Assembly (NCBI GenBank): GCA_029261775.1
Contig: JAJDAR010000298.1
Span: 1 to 47,257, forward strand
Length of the DNA: 47,257 bases
Direction of reading: 5' to 3'
From: Deltaproteobacteria bacterium
GTDB taxonomy: Bacteria; Myxococcota_A; UBA9160; UBA6930
The notes beneath the pieces were generated by a model that worked only from the letters and a program-made list of their open reading frames with translations, was not told where the DNA came from and did not search any database. Both the position numbers and the translations under genes were made by a program. This document shows, one piece after another, positions 40,990 to 47,257 of the stretch; the stretch's first letter is position 1, and each line of letters opens with the position of its first letter.

Positions 40990-43665
40990 ATGAGCCGACG
41001 ACCCATCCCTCACCGCCTCTTGTGTCTCGGTCTGATCACCCTGGCGGGAGGTACCCCCGGCGAGGCCGCGGAAACGGCCCGAAACGCGCTGTTCGCGGAG
41101 CGCATCACCCTGTCCAACGCGGCGACGCGGCGGGTCGAAGGCCCGGATGCCACCGCTGGCATCGACGATTGGGCCCTCGGCAACGGCGTGATCTGTGCAG
41201 CGGTCACCGACCCTGCCCACGAGTCCGACCTGAGCGATCGCGGCGCCGTCCTCGTCGATCTGGGCCATTGCGGACGCGCCGACGACCAGTGGACGACCCT
41301 CCAACCGATCCTCAACCTGTCCCAGTCCACGGTCGTGCCGGTCTCGGAGATCGAGCCCTCGGTCACGGACGACGAGGCACGGATCCGGACACGCGGTGTG
41401 CTCGACGGGGTCGAGGTCGAAACCCTCTACGCGGTGAGACGCGAACCCGAAACCGCGCTGCACATCACGACCCGCATCACCCGCCTCGAGGAGGGGGGCC
41501 GGTTCTTTTCCTACGGCGCCGTGGTGCTGCACCCCGATGCCGCCCTGCGACCCTTCCATGCGCGGCGGGCCGACCCCCGCGACTCGCGTGGCTTCCAGCA
41601 TCCGGGCGGCGACCCTTCCAGCATCCTGTCGATGCTGGGCGCGATCGTTCCAGCCGACCTGCTGGTCTGGCTCGGCTCCCGCGAGATGGGCCCGCCGATC
41701 GCCTACGGCCTGGAGCTGATCCTGGCCGAGCGCACGGATGCCGACGGACGGATCCGCCCGGTGCCGGGCTTCTCGATCACCGGCCCGAGCTACACGATGG
41801 CCGGCACCCTGGCCCGCCCGCCCTGGCTGGGGAGTTCGGAGGTTCTCGGCGCCCTCGGGCTCGCGCAGGTTCCTTTCATGGATCTGGGCATCGGGGACAG
41901 CCTGCACCTCGAGCGGCGGCTCTGGGTCGGTCGCAACGACGACGTCGCCTCCGTGACCGATGCCCTCTTCGCGGACGCTCCGGGTCTTCGAGCCCGGGTC
42001 GAGGATCCGGCCACGGCCGTCCACATCGACGACCCGCGAGGTCGCCCGATCAGCATGGTCCGGCCCGACCCGCAGGGCCGGATCGCGGCCAGGCTGCCGC
42101 CTGGCCGCTACCAGCTGCGAATCCACGCGCCCGGTGCGCCGGAGACCCGGGTCGAGGTCGACCACCCGTCGCCGAGCGGGGAGCTCGCCTTGCCCCGCAT
42201 TCCGACGGCTCGGGTCGTCCTGCCTCGGGGTCAACCGATGCGATTGGTCTTCCGGGGAGAGACCGGAACCCCCGATCCGATCTTCCGCAGCGACGGATTG
42301 GATCTGCGCATCGGCGGCGAGACCGGGCCGAGCAGCCTCGAGTCCGGGGACGTGGTCCTCGTCGGCGGGCCCGGCGACCCGACCGACGTGGCCCTGGCTC
42401 CCGGGCGCTACCGGGTCTACGCGGTGCGCGGCCCCGAACACTCGGTGACCGAAGCGGTGCTCGAGGTGCCGACCTCCGGTCGGGTGACGCTCGAGATCGC
42501 CGCGCCGGCGCGCCTCTTCGACCTGCCCGACTGGGTGAGCGCGGATCTCCACGTCCATACCGGGGCGAGCTTCGATTCGGCCCTACCCCCGACGTGGCAG
42601 ATCGGAGCCTTCCACGCCGCGGCCGTCGACCTGATCGTCGCGACCGAGCACGACCGGGTCGTCGATCCGCAACCTGCCATCGACGCGCTCGGACTGTCGG
42701 ACGCGCTGATCGGCGTGACGGGCGTCGAGATCACCTCGGAGTTCAAGGGTGGAGCTGCGCCGTTCTCCAATGGTCACTCGAATGCATTTCCGGTCCGGGC
42801 CCGGCCCCTCCGCAACCGCGGCGGGGCACCGCAGGCCGAGGGCCGGAGACTGCGAGACGTGTGGGCAGAGCTGCGGGCGGCGGGGACGCCGATCCTTCAG
42901 CTCAACCACCCGCGCTCGAGCCCCGATCCGGCGGACAACCAGTCCTACCTGAGCCACCTCGCCGTCGAGGGCCGGCCCTTCGACCCGGCGCTGCCGCTCA
43001 CGGCGCCGGTCCATCGCCACTTCGTCGAGGTCGGGCCCGATGGCCTGCGGGACCTCGACTTCGATGCGATGGAGCTGCTCAACGGCTCCAACCAGCCCGC
43101 CTACCTGCGAGGCCGCGCCGACTGGTTCTCCTTGCTGCTCCAGGGCGAGCGGCGCACCGGGACGGCCAACAGCGACTCCCACCGGCTCGGCGAGCCGGCG
43201 GGGCTCCCGCGCAACTACGTCCAGGTCCCCGCCCCCGGACAGGCCCGCCAGACGCGCACCCTTCTGGAACAGGTCCGGCGGGGCGCGCTGTTCGGAACGA
43301 CGGGCCCCCTGCTCCAGGTCCGCCTCGACGAGGCCCGCCTGGGAGATCTCCACGCGGGCGCGGACGCCACCCTTCACGTCGTCGTCCGCGCCGCACCCTG
43401 GGTGCCCGTCTCGGAGCTGCGGGTCTACGTGAATGGCACCCTTGCCGAGGCTCGCGCGATCGAGGCTCCGGCGAGCCTGCAGCTCCCGCTCCACTTCCCG
43501 GCCGACGGGTTCGTGACGGTGGAGGTCGAGGGAGAGGCGGATGACCGCTACGCCGCCGTCGCCCCGGGCTTCGCGCCCTTTGCCTTCACGAACCCCATCT
43601 TCGTCGACGCAGACGGGGACGGAACCTGGCGGGCGCCGGGCCTGCCCTCGGCGGCCCTGCCCTGA
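40990..43665 (+). CDS. CehA/McbA-type PHP metallohydrolase, secreted
   Basis: Signal peptide-like N-terminus; VSADLHVHTGASFDS; IVATEHDRVVDPQPAI; ILQLNHPRSS; GTANSDSHRLGEPAGLPRNYV. Confidence 0.85.
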   Translation: MSRRPIPHRLLCLGLITLAGGTPGEAAETARNALFAERITLSNAATRRVEGPDATAGIDDWALGNGVICAAVTDPAHESDLSDRGAVLVDLGHCGRADDQWTTLQPILNLSQSTVVPVSEIEPSVTDDEARIRTRGVLDGVEVETLYAVRREPETALHITTRITRLEEGGRFFSYGAVVLHPDAALRPFHARRADPRDSRGFQHPGGDPSSILSMLGAIVPADLLVWLGSREMGPPIAYGLELILAERTDADGRIRPVPGFSITGPSYTMAGTLARPPWLGSSEVLGALGLAQVPFMDLGIGDSLHLERRLWVGRNDDVASVTDALFADAPGLRARVEDPATAVHIDDPRGRPISMVRPDPQGRIAARLPPGRYQLRIHAPGAPETRVEVDHPSPSGELALPRIPTARVVLPRGQPMRLVFRGETGTPDPIFRSDGLDLRIGGETGPSSLESGDVVLVGGPGDPTDVALAPGRYRVYAVRGPEHSVTEAVLEVPTSGRVTLEIAAPARLFDLPDWVSADLHVHTGASFDSALPPTWQIGAFHAAAVDLIVATEHDRVVDPQPAIDALGLSDALIGVTGVEITSEFKGGAAPFSNGHSNAFPVRARPLRNRGGAPQAEGRRLRDVWAELRAAGTPILQLNHPRSSPDPADNQSYLSHLAVEGRPFDPALPLTAPVHRHFVEVGPDGLRDLDFDAMELLNGSNQPAYLRGRADWFSLLLQGERRTGTANSDSHRLGEPAGLPRNYVQVPAPGQARQTRTLLEQVRRGALFGTTGPLLQVRLDEARLGDLHAGADATLHVVVRAAPWVPVSELRVYVNGTLAEARAIEAPASLQLPLHFPADGFVTVEVEGEADDRYAAVAPGFAPFAFTNPIFVDADGDGTWRAPGLPSAALP

Positions 43666-43695
43666 AGCGGAGCGGGGTGGTAGGCTCCCCTTCCC

Positions 43696-44277
43696 ATGAA
43701 GAACGAAGGCAAAGACGAAGCCTCCCTGCTGAACCCCTTGCTGCGGCTCGCGGACCGGCTCTTCGAAGCCCGGACCCTGCTGATCCACGGCGAGGTCACC
43801 TCCTTGCTCGCCCAACAGGTCACGGCCCAGCTGCTCGCGCTCGAGGCCGAGAGTGACGACCCGATCACCGTCTTCATCCATAGCGAGGGTGGACACGTCG
43901 AGGCGGGCGACAGCATCCACGACCTGATCCGCTTCGTGAAGCCGCGGGTGCGCATGATCGGCACGGGCTGGGTCGCCAGCGCCGGGACGCACATCTATCT
44001 GTCGGTCCCCAAGGAGGATCGCCTCTGCCTGCCGAACACCCGCTTCATGATCCACCAGCCACTGGGTGGTGTGGGCGGACGGGCGAGCGACATCCGGATC
44101 GAGGCCGAAGAGATCGTGAAGGCGCGCGAGCGGTTGAACCAGACCATCGCCGACGCGACCGGACAACCGCTCGAGAAGGTCGCCCAGGACACCGACCGCA
44201 ACTACTGGATGTCGCCGGAAGAGGCCCACGCGTACGGCATCGTCGGGCGGATCGTCAGCACGTCCGACGAGCTCTGA
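43696..44277 (+). CDS. ClpP-like serine protease
   Basis: FIHSEGGHVEAGDSIHDLIRFVKPRVRMIGTGWVASAGTHIYL; NTRFMIHQPLGGVGGRASDIRIEAEEIVKARERLNQ; QDTDRNYWMSPEEAHAYGIVGRI. Confidence 0.9.
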   Translation: MKNEGKDEASLLNPLLRLADRLFEARTLLIHGEVTSLLAQQVTAQLLALEAESDDPITVFIHSEGGHVEAGDSIHDLIRFVKPRVRMIGTGWVASAGTHIYLSVPKEDRLCLPNTRFMIHQPLGGVGGRASDIRIEAEEIVKARERLNQTIADATGQPLEKVAQDTDRNYWMSPEEAHAYGIVGRIVSTSDEL

Positions 44278-44342
44278 GAGCTTCGGGACCTAGGGTTTCA
44301 CCCAATTCTTGGGGTCCGATGAGGGGGTAGGTTTCCCTTATC

Positions 44343-46928
44343 GTGGATCTGATTCACCCGATCTCGTTCGCGCTGATTCCCGACCTGGTCGCCCTCTCGC
44401 TGGTTTCTCTGGCCCTGGCCTACCTGCTGATCCAGGCCCCCGTGCCCGAGATCAGCGCCCCGTTGCGCTGCGGCGTGACCGGTGCGTTCCTGTTCCTGCT
44501 GGGGGTGACCCTCACCGAGGCCGTACCAGCTGCCGCGGGGCGTTGGCCGGCGCTCGCGCTCAGCTATGGCGGGCACATGCTCTCGGTGCCCGCCTGGCTG
44601 CTGGTCTCTGCGCGTCTCGCGACGATGAACGGCCTTCGACTGCCGGGCGTGCTCGCCCGTCTGGTGAACGGCGCGCCGTGGCTCTTCGTGGGCTTCTTCG
44701 CCGTCTTCGTGACCAGCCCGGTGCACGGCCTGTTCGTGACCCCGATCCCCGGCGAGAGGGAGCTTCATCACGCGCTGTGGGGCGTCTACGCGCTCGCTGC
44801 CTACGGCTCGATCGGCGCGGCGGTCGCGATCCAGGCGCTGCTCACGGTACGGGGAGAGACCCGTCAGGCCCGCCGGCAGGCCGCGGTGCTGCTGCTGGCG
44901 CTGTTCCTCCCGGCGGTCGCGAACCTGGCCTTCGCTGTGCTGCCCCTTCCGCCGGAGGCCGATCCCACGAGCCTCGGCTACGCGGCCGGGATGCTCGTGC
45001 TGGCCGCGGCCGGCGGGCAGCCCCTCCTGGCCATCACCCCCGTGGCCTTCTCCAACGTGCTGCAGCACGACGAGGACGGCGTCGTGCTCACGGACCGATC
45101 CGGCCGCACGCACTATGCGAACCCTGCCGCCCTCGCGCTCTTCGGCCGCTCGGCGCTGGCCGTGGGCAGCCCTGCGCTCGAGGCCCTGGCGCCCAGGCTT
45201 CGGAGCCCGGGCAGCGGGAGCACTCTCGAAGCGACGACCCTCGCAGAATGCCTCCTCGGCGGAGCCCCCTCCGAGCTCCAGGTCGAGCTGCCCGAATCGG
45301 AGCGCGTCCTCCGGATCCAGCACACCCCCGTTCCGAACCGCTTCGGGCGGACCGTGGCGAGGGCGCTGCGCTTTCGCGACGAAACCCAGCTGCACGAGGC
45401 CCGGCTGCGCCTCCGCGAGCAGGCCTCCACCCTCGAAGCAGTGCTGCGCTCGAGCCCCGACGGATTCATCATCGTCGGCGCCGATGACCGCGTCCGCTAC
45501 CTGAACGAGCCCGCCATCGACCTGGTGCAGCTCGATCCTTCGGCTCGAAGCGTCCTGGACGGCAGGCAGCTCAGGTCGCTGATGCGGGAGCGGGCCGAGA
45601 CCCCCCAGGTCGTGGACCGTGTGATCGAGCGCCTCCACCATCGGCCCGAAGATTCCCTGCGCTACGAGCTGCGCCTGAAGGACGGACGGATCCTCGAGAC
45701 GTCCACGGCGCCGCTGCTCGTCAATGGGGAGCTGGCGGGCCGGGTGTGGCAGACGCGGGATCGAACGGCGGAACGGCACAGAGACGAGGCGATGCGCAAC
45801 ACCCAGAAGCTCGAGAGCCTGGGCGTCATGGCCGGCGGAATCGCCCACGACTTCAACAACCTGCTGGTCGGCGTGCTGGGCAATGCCGAGCTCGCCCGCA
45901 TGGCACTGGACGAGCGCTCGCCAGCCTGCGAGCCGCTGGCTGCTGTGCAGCTGGCCGCGGAGCAGGCCAGCGACCTGACCCGCCAGCTGCTCGCCTACGC
46001 CGGCAAGGACGACGACGCGTCCTTCGCCCCGCTCGACCTGCGCACGCTCGTCACCGAGACCCGGGACCTGCTCGCCGTCTCGACACCGCGCGGGGTGGAG
46101 CTCCAGATCGAGCTGCCCTCCGACCCCGCGACGGTGACCGGAGACGTCGCCCAGCTGCGGCAGGTGTTGATGAACCTCGTCATGAACGCGGCAGAATCGC
46201 TGGAGAGCCGGGCCGGGCGGGTCCGCGTGTGCGTCGACCGGACGCGGATCGCGGGGCCCCCGCCCGCGGATCTCGAGGGCCAGGTCCTTGCGGACGGCGA
46301 CGATCTCGTCCGGCTGCAGGTGATCGACGAGGGCTGCGGCATGGACGAAGACACCCGGACCCGCCTCTTCGAGCCCTTCTTCACGACCAAGTTCGCCGGG
46401 CGGGGACTGGGCCTCGCCGCCACGCTCGGCATCGTGCGAGCCCACGGCGGTGCGTTGCGGGTCGAGAGCGTTCGCGGCGAGGGCACCCGCTTCGAGGTCC
46501 TGCTGCCCGCGCGCTCGCAGGTCCTCGAGGAGCCGGCAGCCCGTGCGCGAGCCGCGGCCTGGAGCGGCTCCGGCCGGATCCTGATCGTCGACGACGAGCC
46601 CCACGTGCGAAAGGTCGCACGCACGATGCTCCGCCAGCTGGGCTTCGAGGTCGAGGAGTGCAGCAACGGCCGCGAGGCCCTGAACGCCATCGGCAAGGAC
46701 CCGGGGCGCTATCAGGCCGTGCTGCTCGACCTGGCGATGCCCGTGCTCTCGGGCCTCGACGTGGCGCTCGAGCTGGCGGGCTCCCATCCCGAGCTTCCGG
46801 TCGTGCTCTGCAGCGGACACCCGCTGGGCGCGGAGGGCGGGCTTCCGCCGGTCGCTGCTTCGCTTCGCAAGCCGTTCAGCAAGCAGCAGCTCTCGGACGC
46901 CATGTGTAGTGCGCTGACCGCGGCCTAG
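44343..46928 (+). CDS. Hybrid sensor histidine kinase with PAS domains and C-terminal receiver
   Basis: GTG start; N-terminal multi-TM region; MAGGIAHDFNNLLVGVLGNAELA; GLGLAATLGIVRAHGGALRVES; ILIVDDEPHVRKVARTML..VLLDLAMPVLSGLDVALEL. Confidence 0.93.
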   Translation: MDLIHPISFALIPDLVALSLVSLALAYLLIQAPVPEISAPLRCGVTGAFLFLLGVTLTEAVPAAAGRWPALALSYGGHMLSVPAWLLVSARLATMNGLRLPGVLARLVNGAPWLFVGFFAVFVTSPVHGLFVTPIPGERELHHALWGVYALAAYGSIGAAVAIQALLTVRGETRQARRQAAVLLLALFLPAVANLAFAVLPLPPEADPTSLGYAAGMLVLAAAGGQPLLAITPVAFSNVLQHDEDGVVLTDRSGRTHYANPAALALFGRSALAVGSPALEALAPRLRSPGSGSTLEATTLAECLLGGAPSELQVELPESERVLRIQHTPVPNRFGRTVARALRFRDETQLHEARLRLREQASTLEAVLRSSPDGFIIVGADDRVRYLNEPAIDLVQLDPSARSVLDGRQLRSLMRERAETPQVVDRVIERLHHRPEDSLRYELRLKDGRILETSTAPLLVNGELAGRVWQTRDRTAERHRDEAMRNTQKLESLGVMAGGIAHDFNNLLVGVLGNAELARMALDERSPACEPLAAVQLAAEQASDLTRQLLAYAGKDDDASFAPLDLRTLVTETRDLLAVSTPRGVELQIELPSDPATVTGDVAQLRQVLMNLVMNAAESLESRAGRVRVCVDRTRIAGPPPADLEGQVLADGDDLVRLQVIDEGCGMDEDTRTRLFEPFFTTKFAGRGLGLAATLGIVRAHGGALRVESVRGEGTRFEVLLPARSQVLEEPAARARAAAWSGSGRILIVDDEPHVRKVARTMLRQLGFEVEECSNGREALNAIGKDPGRYQAVLLDLAMPVLSGLDVALELAGSHPELPVVLCSGHPLGAEGGLPPVAASLRKPFSKQQLSDAMCSALTAA

Positions 46929-46959
46929 CCGGAGACCCGGGGCGCCGCGTGGGCGCCTT

Positions 46960-47257
46960 CTATCCGGAGAGCACGCCGAGCTCGCGGCCCACGCGGGAGA
47001 GGACCTCGAGGGCCCGCTCCAGGTGGTCGCGAGTGTGGGTCGCCATGTACGAGGTGCGGATCATCGCCCGACCGGGCGGAACGGCCGGGCTCACCACCGG
47101 ATTGGCGAACACGCCCTCCTGCTCCAGGCGTCCGACCATGGCGAAGCAGGTCTCGTCCCGACCCACCAGGATCGGGATCACCGGCGAGGCGGACTCTCCG
47201 GTGTCGAAGCCCAGCAGAGCGAGCTCGCGCTTCATGAAGCGCGTGTTCTCCCAGAGC
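46960..47257 (-). CDS. Alpha-oxoamine synthase / class II PLP aminotransferase-like, C-terminal part (truncated by window)
   Basis: LWENTRFMKRELALLGFDTGESASPVIPILVGRDETCFAMVGRLEQEGVFANPVVSPAVPPGRAMIRTSYMATHTRDHLERALEVLSRVGRELGV. Confidence 0.8.
   Translation of the reverse strand, partial: LWENTRFMKRELALLGFDTGESASPVIPILVGRDETCFAMVGRLEQEGVFANPVVSPAVPPGRAMIRTSYMATHTRDHLERALEVLSRVGRELGVLSG

Noticed and set aside
44298-46820. 840-aa minus-strand ORF opposite the histidine kinase
   Set aside because: Antisense to a gene with HDFNN, HATPase and REC motifs; low-complexity composition.
46929-46959. Bidirectional terminator between the kinase and PLP-enzyme genes
   Set aside because: GGCGCC-containing symmetric segment is short, without a U-tract, and not distinguishable from GC-rich background.

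Overview
High-GC (~70%) bacterial chromosomal window, densely packed with metabolic genes. No tRNA, rRNA, CRISPR array, integrase or transposase was recognised. Most of the content is acyl-CoA/beta-oxidation-type catabolism: three CaiB/BaiF CoA-transferases, four acyl-CoA dehydrogenases (two adjacent), a split MaoC-type hydratase pair, three enoyl-CoA hydratases, two SDRs, a P450, two LLM flavin oxidoreductases, a PQQ-type quinoprotein and a fused indolepyruvate:ferredoxin oxidoreductase. Other genes include a WS/DGAT - histone-H1-like - putative lipid-binding protein operon, two PHP/DUF3604-type metallohydrolases, a rhomboid with a long C-terminal extension, an orphan ClpP-like protease and a hybrid histidine kinase. 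The most notable non-coding observations are: (1) two families of palindromic elements found only at two convergent gene ends, one of which supplies the stop codon of both genes where it forms the 3' end; (2) a shared TetR-type operator (17/20 identical) in the -35/-10 spacer of two separate acyl-CoA operons; (3) a perfect KstR-consensus palindrome upstream of the IOR gene; (4) an exact 18-bp repeat/18-bp spacer array (36-bp period) in a divergent promoter region; (5) a translationally coupled WS/DGAT and lysine/arginine-rich H1-like protein, suggesting a lipid-droplet/nucleoid link. Taxonomy is not determinable here; an uncultured Myxococcota/Binatota-like or actinobacterium-like catabolic lineage is only a guess. 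Functional assignments come from reading motifs in translated ORFs, without database searches.
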